64,000 bases of DNA from Lichenicoccus sp965277665 (GTDB lineage: Bacteria > Pseudomonadota > Alphaproteobacteria > Acetobacterales > Acetobacteraceae). Position numbers and translations under genes: made by a program. The notes beneath the pieces are model-generated. The model worked only from the letters and a program-made list of their open reading frames with translations. It was not told the origin of the DNA and did no database searches. Of this stretch, positions 7,667 to 15,893 are shown one piece after another (position 1 is the stretch's first letter; every line of letters starts with the position of its first letter). The stretch is taken from contig NZ_OZ255835.1 of assembly GCF_965277665.1 (NCBI RefSeq), positions 3,720,001-3,784,000 of the forward strand, in the 5' to 3' direction.

Positions 7667-7915
7667 AGTTGCTGGCCTCCACCTCGGCACAACCGGTCGG
7701 CTGGCCGACAAGCGTCTCCTACCCGACCGGCAGGCACTTAGACCCGACCGTGCAGCACCTTCAAGCCCCGCTCGAGCCTTGGGACGTCGTAACATGGCGA
7801 GAACATGGTCAACGGAGGCGGTCCCGATGCCATATGCTGTTCCGGGTCGAACGCCGTCGGCGGCCGAGAACGCCACCGGCGCGCTCTGCGCCTGCATGGA
7901 AAGTCGAGCCTCCTG
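7667..7915. other. Gene-free, rearranged spacer
   Basis: No convincing gene is seen here. Bases 7685-7738 resemble the 3' end of the ArnT-like gene: the exact 13-mer CGACCGGCAGGCA is shared with 6102-6114, and the reading VSYPTGRHLD resembles VNYSTGRHLD. They look like a second scrap of a neighbouring gene. Codon usage of the open frames here is unlike real genes. The remainder (7740-7915) is probably 5' leader of the hydrolase gene. Confidence 0.5.
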
Positions 7916-8419
7916 ATGTCGATTTTCTCGAGTGAGGAAAATGCCACCCAAACCGACGATCAGCTTGCGCAGGAGAATCTCAACGATCTTGCCCGTATCA
8001 TCGTCTCCGAAGCCGGTGGCGAAAATGAGACCGCGCAGGCCATGGTTGGTTGGACTGTAGTAAATCGCATGACGCGCGGCCAAATCACGCGGGTGTCGCA
8101 GGTCTGGGCCAACGGCAACTACTCCCACAGCCATATGACGACGCTCACAACGCTCCACCTCGCCGAACGAATTCTCAGTGGCGCCGCAATCGATATCAGC
8201 CAGGATGCCACCTACTTCTACTCACCGAAATCCATGGCCAAAGAGGGGGAAAGACCTTCTTCTAATGCCGACGTGCGCGGGGGACTGGAAAGCGTTCCCG
8301 GCGTAATGGCAAAAAACGGGCGGCTAATTCGGAACCACCGTCCGGGATGGGTTCAGGGATACTCCTTCATTCGCATTCCGGGCGTTCAGGACAAAGACTT
8401 CAAGTTTTACCGGTCATGA
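7916..8419 (+). CDS. SleB-like cell-wall hydrolase
   Basis: A 167-residue protein with the core of the Hydrolase_2/SleB family: LARIIVSEAGGENETAQAMV (catalytic-type Glu at about 32) followed by GWTVVNRM, and a later ATYFYSP segment. The family includes spore cortex-lytic and other peptidoglycan hydrolases. No signal peptide is present from this start, so another export route or an intracellular role is needed. The ATG at 7916 is chosen because the upstream part of the frame is not protein-like. GC is visibly lower than in flanking genes. The stop overlaps the start of the next, exported protein (ATGA). Confidence 0.72.
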   Translation: MSIFSSEENATQTDDQLAQENLNDLARIIVSEAGGENETAQAMVGWTVVNRMTRGQITRVSQVWANGNYSHSHMTTLTTLHLAERILSGAAIDISQDATYFYSPKSMAKEGERPSSNADVRGGLESVPGVMAKNGRLIRNHRPGWVQGYSFIRIPGVQDKDFKFYRS

Positions 8420-9030
8420 AAAAGCTTCTCGCCGTGTTCTGCGCGGTGGCGCTGTGTTACAACGGTATGGCCGCGGCGACGGCAGCCGCAGCTTCGGCGC
8501 ACGACTGGAACCCGGACGATACGCTGCCCTCGACGGATGAAGTGGCATCGGCCGCCGCCCATGCACTCGCCACGCACTGCCAGACGGCATCCTGTAAAGC
8601 CATCATCGTCATCCATGAACTGGCCGACATCGAGATATTCGAAAATGGCGAAGCCAATGGTATGGCTAGCCTCTACCTGGGGAACCGCCCGCGGATTGCC
8701 GGGCGACGCCTGGATCGCTTGCTGCTCAGACATCCCGAGCTATTCGCACCGGTCTGTGCAGCAGGTGCAAAGCTCCTCTCGCACGTGCGGGTCGGACCGG
8801 GCATCTACGAGATGCTCGTTCCTGTGGAGGTGCTGATCACCGGCGTGGACATGGACCTTCGCGATCATGGGCATTGCACGCAGGATCTTATCGCGGCCTT
8901 GCCCAAGGATGCTGCCAATGATGTGTTCCGGCGAAATGCGAACAATCTATGCGTCGATGGTGATGAAAACCACCATCGCCCGAAAGCGGCCTGTGACGCT
9001 CTCACCCAAGGTCTGAAGGCTGAGCCGTGA
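8416..9030 (+). CDS. Exported Cys-rich protein of unknown function
   Basis: A 204-residue protein not recognised as a known family. It has a clear Sec signal peptide (MKKLLAVFCAVALCYNG, Ala-rich cleavage region near 20-28). The mature part has six Cys residues suited to disulfides in the periplasm. It is translationally coupled to the SleB-like hydrolase (4-base overlap). A hydrolase without a signal plus an exported partner is the arrangement of secreted effector-immunity pairs, or of an enzyme and its periplasmic modulator. That role is inference from context only. Confidence 0.7.
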   Translation: MKKLLAVFCAVALCYNGMAAATAAAASAHDWNPDDTLPSTDEVASAAAHALATHCQTASCKAIIVIHELADIEIFENGEANGMASLYLGNRPRIAGRRLDRLLLRHPELFAPVCAAGAKLLSHVRVGPGIYEMLVPVEVLITGVDMDLRDHGHCTQDLIAALPKDAANDVFRRNANNLCVDGDENHHRPKAACDALTQGLKAEP

Positions 9031-9103
9031 TGGCCGGCTCAGCCTTGCAGATCGAGACCACCCTCGCGCGCGCAGACGTTTCATCAGAGGATATTCGAGG
9101 TAG

Positions 9104-9754
9104 TCAACTGCGTCGGTCCGCGCACAGCACCGCATAGCCGACGGTGCCCCCGACCATCATGCCGCCGAACAGGTCGGAGATGAAATGCCCCTGCATCCGG
9201 ATCAGGCCGTAGCATCCGGCGGCCCCCGCGATCACCAGGACCAGGACGACCCAGCGCGAGACCTGCCACAGGATCGGAACGACCGCGCTCAGCGCGGTCA
9301 TGTGGCCGGACGGGAACGAGCCGGGCAGGTAGGCATAGAAATTCCGCCATTGCTGGTCATACCAGCGCAGCGGCGGAATGCGGCCGAACCAGATCTTCAG
9401 CGCGTCGGTCAGCGCCATCGCGATGCAGACGCTGATCGAGGCCAGCAGCAACTGCCGCCAGACGCCGCGCAGCCTGCCGACCAGCGCCGACCACGCGCCG
9501 AGTGCGACCACGCCCACCAGACCCGCCAGGATGACCAGCTCCGGGATGTGCACCAGGCGTCGCGCATTGCGCGAGAAGGCCAGCCGCTCGTGGACATAGC
9601 GGGCGACGCGGTGATCGAGGGCGTGGCCGCTGACCCAGACCAGGACCAGGCCGAGCACCATCCAGGCGCCCCAGCTTGCCAGGGGGGTGCCGGTCAGCGG
9701 GGGCAAGCGGACCCGGGTGCGGCGGTCCCGGGCCGTCGTCATGTCCGGTCGCAT
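9104..9754 (-). CDS. PAP2-family membrane phosphatase
   Basis: A 216-residue membrane protein with about six helices. The three phosphatase motifs are visible: KIWFGRIPP (motif 1, K-x6-RP-like), PSGHM (motif 2) and R-x5-H-FISD (motif 3). It probably dephosphorylates a polyprenyl pyrophosphate or lipid phosphate on the periplasmic side. It starts two bases after the stop of the upstream membrane glycosyltransferase gene (9757-11358), suggesting carrier recycling for that enzyme. A detached copy of its last 27 codons lies at 7582-7666. Confidence 0.88.
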   Translation of the reverse strand: MRPDMTTARDRRTRVRLPPLTGTPLASWGAWMVLGLVLVWVSGHALDHRVARYVHERLAFSRNARRLVHIPELVILAGLVGVVALGAWSALVGRLRGVWRQLLLASISVCIAMALTDALKIWFGRIPPLRWYDQQWRNFYAYLPGSFPSGHMTALSAVVPILWQVSRWVVLVLVIAGAAGCYGLIRMQGHFISDLFGGMMVGGTVGYAVLCADRRS

Positions 9755-9756
9755 GG

Positions 9757-11358
9757 TCAGCCCGCGTGCGGCGCCTGGGGCGGGCTCCTGAGCACGGCGC
9801 CGTGCCAGGGCTGCGATGACACGGTCGGGCTGACCGCAAACACGGTCCAGTCGTTGAACGAGCGCACCCGGGTTGCGAGCGGGCTCGCGTCCAGCGCCGC
9901 GATGAAGGCCGGGTTGCGGACCACGATCAGGCTGACATGGTACGCGTTCAGCGTCCGCAGGTCGCCGCCATGGTCGAGGCCGAAGCGGTCCTTGAGGTAG
10001 AAATCCGCCTCCGGCTTGCCGGCATAGGTTTGCCGCATCGGCTCGTAGAAGCCGATCCGCACCGGATCGCCGCCGCCGGTCAGCAGCAGCCGGTCCGGGT
10101 GCTTCGCAAAGGCGAGCACGTCCATGTAGTCGAGGTTGGTGGAGCTGTCGATCAGCGCTTCGCCTGCCTTGGTGTGGGCGAGCTTCTTGTCGACGAAGCG
10201 GTCCAGCGCGCGCTCCTGGTGGGTGAGGCGGGTCTCGTTGTTGTAGAGCCCGTCTCGGGCGTACCAGAGGCTGCGTATGCCGTTGGGTATCATCGCGAGG
10301 ATCAGCAGCCCGGCGAGGGCCGCGCGTGGCAGGCGCGCCGAACGCGCCAGATACTGGCCGATCCTGTAGGCGGCGACGGCATCGAACGGCAGCATCATCA
10401 GGGTCCAGACGCCGCTGGTCCGCCATGTGGCCGCCGTCGGGGTGCTCAGGCTGACCACGGTGGTTACGCTGAACACCAGCAGCGGCAGCAGGAACACCAG
10501 CGCCCAGAGCCGCACCACGCGCTCGCGCAGGGACAGCCAGAGCACGACGAGCACGCCGCCGACGGTCAGCGGGTTCCAGATGGTGTCCTGGATGAACCAG
10601 CGCAGCGGCGCCCATTTCAGCGCCTGGATGTAGTCGTGCCCGAACATGCCGACGAACTGCTGGGTCACCACGCCGAGATTGTTCAGCGAGCCGTACCAGA
10701 CATAGGAGTTCGCCGCCCAGAAGGCCGGGAAGATGAACAGCACGACCGAGGCGGCGACCAGTGTCGAAAACCGCAGGTCGCGTCGGATGCAGGTCCGGTA
10801 CAGCAGCAGCAGTTCCAGAAAGCCGGCGAACAGGCCGCTCTCGAAGCGCACGGATTCCGCCAGCAGGATGCAGCCGCACCCCAGCAGCAGCGACCGGGGG
10901 CGGTCGGTGCGCAGCCAGTCGGCGGTACAGGCGGCGGCGGTGATGACGAACAGGAAGTAGTAGATGTCCGACAGCGGCACGACGCTGAAGATCAGCCGCT
11001 GCGGCGCCAGCACAGCCAGCGCCGCCGCGATCAGGCTGATCCTGTGATCCTCGAACAGGGCGGTGGCCAGCCTCGCCAGGGCGAGCAGGCACAGCAGACC
11101 GGTTGCGCACACCAGCGCCCGCGGGGTGATGAAGATGTCCGGATCGATCCGCAGTGCCGAACCGACGAACAGTTTGTAGAACGGCGGCCAGAGGAACGGC
11201 TCCAGCGCGTTCGACCACGCCATGTGCCAGGCGGTCAGGATCCTCGCACTCTCGTCCGAGGTGATCCGGTACAGGCCGACGCCGAACAGCCCGAGCTGCG
11301 CCGCCAGCGCCGCCAGCACGAGCAGGCCGAGCGAAATGAGATAGGTACGCTGCGTCAT
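9757..11358 (-). CDS. Polytopic GT-C/PMT-like glycosyltransferase
   Basis: A 533-residue membrane protein with about ten helices in the first 370 residues and a soluble C-terminal domain. The acidic pair in the first loop (RITSDESARILTAWHM) and the overall shape match the PMT/ArnT superfamily, which uses polyprenyl-phosphate sugars. There is no close signature for the acceptor. It is in an operon with the PAP2 phosphatase. The long open frame read on the opposite strand across this gene (9937-12408) is a high-GC shadow. Confidence 0.75.
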   Translation of the reverse strand: MTQRTYLISLGLLVLAALAAQLGLFGVGLYRITSDESARILTAWHMAWSNALEPFLWPPFYKLFVGSALRIDPDIFITPRALVCATGLLCLLALARLATALFEDHRISLIAAALAVLAPQRLIFSVVPLSDIYYFLFVITAAACTADWLRTDRPRSLLLGCGCILLAESVRFESGLFAGFLELLLLYRTCIRRDLRFSTLVAASVVLFIFPAFWAANSYVWYGSLNNLGVVTQQFVGMFGHDYIQALKWAPLRWFIQDTIWNPLTVGGVLVVLWLSLRERVVRLWALVFLLPLLVFSVTTVVSLSTPTAATWRTSGVWTLMMLPFDAVAAYRIGQYLARSARLPRAALAGLLILAMIPNGIRSLWYARDGLYNNETRLTHQERALDRFVDKKLAHTKAGEALIDSSTNLDYMDVLAFAKHPDRLLLTGGGDPVRIGFYEPMRQTYAGKPEADFYLKDRFGLDHGGDLRTLNAYHVSLIVVRNPAFIAALDASPLATRVRSFNDWTVFAVSPTVSSQPWHGAVLRSPPQAPHAG

Positions 11359-11400
11359 TCCGACCGTCCCGGGTTTTGTGCGTGCCGCGATCCTGGCGGA

Positions 11401-12300
11401 TCAGGCGGTCTTGCGTCGGCGCAGCCTGCTGCGCACCAGGGCCGCCAGCTTGTCGCGTGCCACGTAGGTGATCGGCGGCACGAACGAGCGCGCCAGCGCC
11501 TTCAGGCGGGTATGCTTCTTGCCGGGCAGGAAGGTGATGAAGCTGGCCTTCTTGATCGCCTCCGGGTCGGGACTCCAGTAGAACAGCGACACCGACTTGC
11601 GGGTCACATCGACCGGGCAGGTCATCGGGTCCGGGAAGCCGTGCAGCGTCTCGTCGTTGGTCTCGAAGATCACCGCGCGGTTGAAGATCGGCGCCACGCT
11701 GGCGCCCGGCTGCTTGGTGACGTGGTCGACGAGGTCGAGCGCGCCGCCCCAGGCCGGGTCCCAGCCTTCGTTCAGGTAGATGATCAGGTTCAGCCGCCGG
11801 GCCAGCGGCAGCACCGGATGCTGGGTCCAGTCCACATGCACGTTCAGCCAGCCGCCGCGCGGGCTCTCATGCAGGCCGCCGCCGTGGAACAGCGGGTCCG
11901 GCACCAGGTCGGCATGGCCGGTGACATAGCGCAGGAAATCCATCATCGGCTCGGCGCAGATCTGCAGGAAGAAGGCCTGCGTGAACAGCGACAGGTCGGC
12001 GATGCCGCGCGAGGTCTGCTTGATCTCGTTCTCGGTGTCGTACTTGATCCAGTCGCGGCCGCCCTGGCTCGGGAACTCAGCGGTGATGCGGCGCAGGATC
12101 TCGGGGTCGAAGAAATTGTCGATCACCACGTGCGGGTACGGCTTGCCGGCCTGGAACTGCGCGCGCAGCTCGTCGCGGGCCGCCATCAGCCGGTCGATCG
12201 GGATCATGCGCTCGACGACCGTGTCGAAGGACTGCGTCGCGGTGATTTGCGGCGCAGCCGCCTGGGAGGCGGTGGGGGAAGATGCGAGGCTCACAGTCAT
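11401..12300 (-). CDS. 2-oxoglutarate/Fe(II) dioxygenase, prolyl-4-hydroxylase-like
   Basis: A 299-residue cytoplasmic oxygenase. The facial triad is H155-x-D157 (LNVHVDW) and H220 (ETLHGF), followed by a basic 2-oxoglutarate ligand region (TRKSVSLFYWSP). The segment RLNLIIYLNEGWDPAWGG is typical of the Tpa1/ofd-like group often found in polysaccharide clusters. It starts 15 bases before the methyltransferase stop (reading direction leftwards), so it is in the same operon. It may hydroxylate a nucleotide sugar or glycan; the substrate is not known. Confidence 0.82.
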   Translation of the reverse strand: MTVSLASSPTASQAAAPQITATQSFDTVVERMIPIDRLMAARDELRAQFQAGKPYPHVVIDNFFDPEILRRITAEFPSQGGRDWIKYDTENEIKQTSRGIADLSLFTQAFFLQICAEPMMDFLRYVTGHADLVPDPLFHGGGLHESPRGGWLNVHVDWTQHPVLPLARRLNLIIYLNEGWDPAWGGALDLVDHVTKQPGASVAPIFNRAVIFETNDETLHGFPDPMTCPVDVTRKSVSLFYWSPDPEAIKKASFITFLPGKKHTRLKALARSFVPPITYVARDKLAALVRSRLRRRKTA

Positions 12301-12314
12301 GGCGGATGCTCCTG

Positions 12315-13529
12315 TCAGGCTGCCAGCCGCGCCAGCACGGCCGTCACCGGTACCAGTTCGGCGCTGACACCGAGGGTGCGAAGGTGTGCGGCGATCTCGT
12401 CACAATAGATCGGGTTCATGACAATGACACGGTCGATCGCCTGGCCGCGCAGCTGTTCCGGGCCGATCACCGGATGCGCGGTCACGGCGAGGAAGCTGCC
12501 ATGCTTCTCGGGATTGATATCCACCGCCGCCTCGATCTCGTCGGTCACGCCGAGCGTGGTGAGGAAAGCGACCGCCTTGGAGCCGCCGCCCCACAGGACG
12601 GTCCGCTTGCCTTCCGCCTTGTGCCGCTTGAGGTCGTGCGACCAGTCGGCGAGGATCTGCGGCACCTCGCGCGCAAAGCGGCGCACCTCGGCGATGGTGC
12701 GCGCCACATCCGCGGGCGGCGGCGCCGCGTCACCCGGCGGGGCACCCGCCTCTTGCGTGTTCGGCGCCGGATGCCCCTCGACCATCAGATATTGCCCGTC
12801 ATAGTCCGAGCGCAGCTTGGTCACGGTGAAGCCGGCGCGGGTGAACAGGGTGCCCAGCGTGCTGGCAAAGAAATACGAGCAGTGTTCGTAGTACACGTCC
12901 CAGAAGCCGTTCTCGGCCAGGACGTGGCCGGCATCCGGCACCTGGAAGAATACGATGCGCTTCGCATCGTCACCGGCCGCCTCGCGCACGCCGACCACGA
13001 AGTCGCCGACAGCACCGATATGCTCCAGCGTCATCTTGCAGGCGATGAAATCGCCGGCCGCTTCGGCATGACGCTTCGAATACACGTCCTTGATGATCCG
13101 CACGCCTTCCGGCAGCGTCCGCCCCGGCTCGTAGGCGGGATCGAAGCCCGTGCCGTTGTTGCCGGCAAGCGTGCAGAGCAGTTCGAGGAACTCGCCCTGG
13201 CCGCAGCCGATCTCGACGACGTGGCGCCCATGCAGGTCGTGCCGGTCGATCAGGTCCTGGGCCAGGCGCCTGTGGAAGCTGTTGAACACCGGCGACATCG
13301 CCTGCGTCGAGACATAGTCGTGGAAGTAGTCCTGCTTGGCGCCGTCGAACGCCGAGTTGAAGACGAAGCCGCAATGCCCGCAGAGCGAAAGAGCGATCTC
13401 GCCGGTGGTGATGGCGCGGGCGTCCTGGGGCGTGCGCAGCACGGTGACGCTGTGCACCGGCACGTTGTGGACCTCGTACAGCGGCTCGCTCGCAAGGTGG
13501 CCGCAGCAGGGGCAGGTGGGGTTGCTCAT
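12315..13529 (-). CDS. SAM-dependent sugar C-methyltransferase
   Basis: A 404-residue three-part methyltransferase: an N-terminal zinc-binding domain (CPCCG and CGHCG), a Rossmann SAM domain (VVEIGCGQGEFLELL) and a C-terminal domain ending near VIVMNPIYCDEI. This architecture is that of the TylCIII/NovU C-3 or C-5 sugar methyltransferases acting on nucleotide-bound keto sugars. It stands 18 bases from a second protein of the same architecture, so the pair may form a complex or act on two positions. Confidence 0.85.
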   Translation of the reverse strand: MSNPTCPCCGHLASEPLYEVHNVPVHSVTVLRTPQDARAITTGEIALSLCGHCGFVFNSAFDGAKQDYFHDYVSTQAMSPVFNSFHRRLAQDLIDRHDLHGRHVVEIGCGQGEFLELLCTLAGNNGTGFDPAYEPGRTLPEGVRIIKDVYSKRHAEAAGDFIACKMTLEHIGAVGDFVVGVREAAGDDAKRIVFFQVPDAGHVLAENGFWDVYYEHCSYFFASTLGTLFTRAGFTVTKLRSDYDGQYLMVEGHPAPNTQEAGAPPGDAAPPPADVARTIAEVRRFAREVPQILADWSHDLKRHKAEGKRTVLWGGGSKAVAFLTTLGVTDEIEAAVDINPEKHGSFLAVTAHPVIGPEQLRGQAIDRVIVMNPIYCDEIAAHLRTLGVSAELVPVTAVLARLAA

Positions 13530-13547
13530 GGTTCGCGCTTCGCTGTC

Positions 13548-14777
13548 TCAGAGGATAACCGGATCGGGTACCGGCACGATGAACTTGCCGCCCGCATCAC
13601 GGAAGGCCTGCTGCTGCTGCATGATCTCGGCGGCAAAGTTCCAGGCCAGGATCAGCAGGTAGTCGGGCGGGTTCTCGGCCAGCTTGCTCGGCGGATAGAT
13701 CGGCAGGTGGTTGCCGCTGTAGAAGCGGCCATGCTTGTTCGGGTTCAGGTCGACCAGATAGTCGAGCTGGTCAGGCCCGATGCCGCAATACGCCATCAGC
13801 GTGTTGGCCTTGGCGGCCGCCCCGTAGCCGACGATGCGCTTGCCGCTCGCCTTGATGTCGGCCAGGATGCCCACCAGTCGCTCGCGCAGTTCGCGCACCT
13901 TGCCGGCAAAATTTTCATAGTAGGCGAACGTGCTGACGCCGGCATGACGCTCGGCTTCCAGCATTTCGGTCACCGCCGAGCCGACATTCTCGCCTCTACC
14001 GACGAACAGGCGCAGCGAGCCGCCATGGATGGCGAGGTGGCGCACGTCGTTCAGGAACAGCCCGTTGCGCCGGAACAGCGCATCGAGCGCGGTCGCCGAG
14101 TAGTAGCAGAGATGCTGGTGATAGATCGTGTCGAACTCGTTGTGCTCGATCAGGTCGAGCAGGTACGGGCATTCGATCACCGCGATGCCATCCGGCTTGA
14201 GCAGCGTGCGGATACCGGTGACGAACTCGTTGAGGTTCGGCACATGCGCCAGCACGTTGTTGGCCAGGAACACATCGGCGGCAACGCCTTCGCCGGCGAG
14301 CCTCTCGGCCAGTTCGAGGCTGAAGAAGGTGTTCAGCGTCCGCACGCCGGCCGAGGTTGCCGCCGCCGCCGGACCGTCGGCCGGATCGATACCGAGCACC
14401 TTGATGCCGGCCTCCATGAACGGCTTGAGCATGTAGCCGTCATTGCTGGCCGCCTCGACCACGAGGCTGTCCGGCCCGAGATGCCTTGACGCGATGATCT
14501 CCTCGGCGCTGCCGCGGAAATGCCGCATCAGCATCGGCGAGACCGATGAGAAATACGGATAGTCGTTGCAGAACAGCACTTCCGGATCGACCGTATGCCG
14601 GATCTGCACCAGCGCGCAGCGCGGGCAGAACACCAGCTCCAGCGGCGCCCTGGGCTCGGGCTCGGCAAGCTGCTTCTCGCTCATCAGCCGGTCGGCGAGC
14701 GCCGTCTCGCCGAACGACATGATCTCGTGCAGGTCCTCGCAGCCGCAGGACAGGCAGCCCTTGATACGGGTGATCAT
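13548..14777 (-). CDS. Sugar C-methyltransferase (TylCIII/NovU type)
   Basis: A 409-residue methyltransferase with an N-terminal zinc domain (CLSCGCEDL and FCPRCALVQ), a SAM domain (LVVEAASNDGYML, a known variant of motif I in this family) and the C-terminal domain with GYGAAAKANTL and PPDYLLILAWNFA. Members methylate the ring carbon of dTDP- or CDP-linked 4-keto sugars. The start ATG overlaps the stop of the epimerase gene by four bases. The frame is open well upstream of it, but that part is the shadow of the epimerase gene. Confidence 0.88.
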   Translation of the reverse strand: MITRIKGCLSCGCEDLHEIMSFGETALADRLMSEKQLAEPEPRAPLELVFCPRCALVQIRHTVDPEVLFCNDYPYFSSVSPMLMRHFRGSAEEIIASRHLGPDSLVVEAASNDGYMLKPFMEAGIKVLGIDPADGPAAAATSAGVRTLNTFFSLELAERLAGEGVAADVFLANNVLAHVPNLNEFVTGIRTLLKPDGIAVIECPYLLDLIEHNEFDTIYHQHLCYYSATALDALFRRNGLFLNDVRHLAIHGGSLRLFVGRGENVGSAVTEMLEAERHAGVSTFAYYENFAGKVRELRERLVGILADIKASGKRIVGYGAAAKANTLMAYCGIGPDQLDYLVDLNPNKHGRFYSGNHLPIYPPSKLAENPPDYLLILAWNFAAEIMQQQQAFRDAGGKFIVPVPDPVIL

Positions 14778-15844
14778 GCCGGGATCCTCTCGGCCTGCTC
14801 GCGGTGCGCGTGGGCGGCATCCGACCAGCGCAGCTTGGCGTCGAGATCGTGCTCGGCCAGCAGCGAGCGCAGGTGGGCGATGCGGCTGAACTTCGGCCCC
14901 TCGAACCATTCCTGCTGCAGGCCGGCCGCGATGTAGGCGTCGCGCAGCTGCACGATGCCGGCGCGCATCGTCCATTGCGGCTGGAATGCCGGCACCATGC
15001 GGACGATCTTGCTGCAATCGACCCGGTAGCAGCGCGCATCCGGGCCGGCACCCGCCTCGAAATCGATCCGGCAGCCGGGCACCAGCTCGCGCACCGCGTC
15101 CGCGATCTCGCTGATCCGGTAGTTCTCGTCGTTGCGGCCGACATTGAACGCCTGCAGGTGGACGACCTCGCGCGGCGCTTGCATCACCGACAGGAAGGCA
15201 CGCGAGATGTCCTCGATATGCACGATCGGCCGCCACGGCGTGCCGTCGCTCTTCATCAGCACGCGACCGGTGGTCAGCGCCCAGGCGGTCAGGTTGTTGA
15301 CCACGAGATCGAAGCGCACCCGCTGCGAGAAGCCGTAGGCGGTGGCGTTGCGCAGGAAGGTCGGGCTGAAATCGTCGGTGGCGAGCTCGGTGAGGGCCAG
15401 CTCCGACATGATCTTGGCGGCGCCGTACGGCGTCACCGGGTTCGCCTCGGCGGTCTCGTCGACGAAGTTGTCGCCGGCGGCACCGTACAGGCTGCACGAG
15501 GACGAGAACACGAAGCGCGGGATGCCGGCGTCGCGCGCGAGGCGGCCCAGCTTGACCGTCGCCTCGTGGTTGATCGCGATCGTGAGGTCCGGATCGAGGT
15601 TGCCGAGCGGGTCGTTGGAGAGCCCCGCGAGGTGCAGCACGGCGTCGTAGCCGCCCGCGAGATCGGCGGCCACCACGTCGCGGATGTCGCGGTCGATGGA
15701 CACGACATCCGCCATCGCCCCCGAGAAGGTGCAGCGGCGGTAGAGATCGCTGTCCAGGCCCACGACCTCGTGGCCGGCCTGCTGCAGCAGCGGCACCAGC
15801 GCGCAGCCGATATAGCCGCGATGGCCGGTAACAAGAACCTTCAT
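14774..15844 (-). CDS. NAD-dependent epimerase/dehydratase (extended SDR)
   Basis: A 356-residue nucleotide-sugar SDR. The NAD motif is GHRGYIG near the N-terminus, the catalytic residues are SSSCSLYG and YGAAK, and a late RPIVHIEDI motif is typical of this class. It sits between rfbF and two C-methyltransferases, so it probably dehydrates, epimerises or reduces a CDP-hexose intermediate. A canonical CDP-glucose 4,6-dehydratase (RfbG) is not otherwise present in the window, and this protein may fill that step or a later one. Confidence 0.85.
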   Translation of the reverse strand: MKVLVTGHRGYIGCALVPLLQQAGHEVVGLDSDLYRRCTFSGAMADVVSIDRDIRDVVAADLAGGYDAVLHLAGLSNDPLGNLDPDLTIAINHEATVKLGRLARDAGIPRFVFSSSCSLYGAAGDNFVDETAEANPVTPYGAAKIMSELALTELATDDFSPTFLRNATAYGFSQRVRFDLVVNNLTAWALTTGRVLMKSDGTPWRPIVHIEDISRAFLSVMQAPREVVHLQAFNVGRNDENYRISEIADAVRELVPGCRIDFEAGAGPDARCYRVDCSKIVRMVPAFQPQWTMRAGIVQLRDAYIAAGLQQEWFEGPKFSRIAHLRSLLAEHDLDAKLRWSDAAHAHREQAERIPA

Positions 15845-15893
15845 GACACGCCCCTCAAATTCGCGATCGACCGCGACACTTCAGCTTCAGTCT

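Noticed and set aside
7040..7915. Minus-strand frame 7547-8158 as a real gene
   Set aside because: Only its last part overlaps the PAP2 scrap, and in a different frame from the one that gives the PAP2 sequence; the rest is antisense to the hydrolase.
9937..12408. An 823-codon open frame on the plus strand
   Set aside because: It runs antisense to two well-supported genes (membrane glycosyltransferase and 2OG oxygenase), is Gln/Arg/His-rich with no domain, and is the expected shadow of a high-GC gene.
12282..14489. A 735-codon open frame on the plus strand
   Set aside because: Antisense to two C-methyltransferase genes with intact motifs; composition is typical of a third-position GC shadow.
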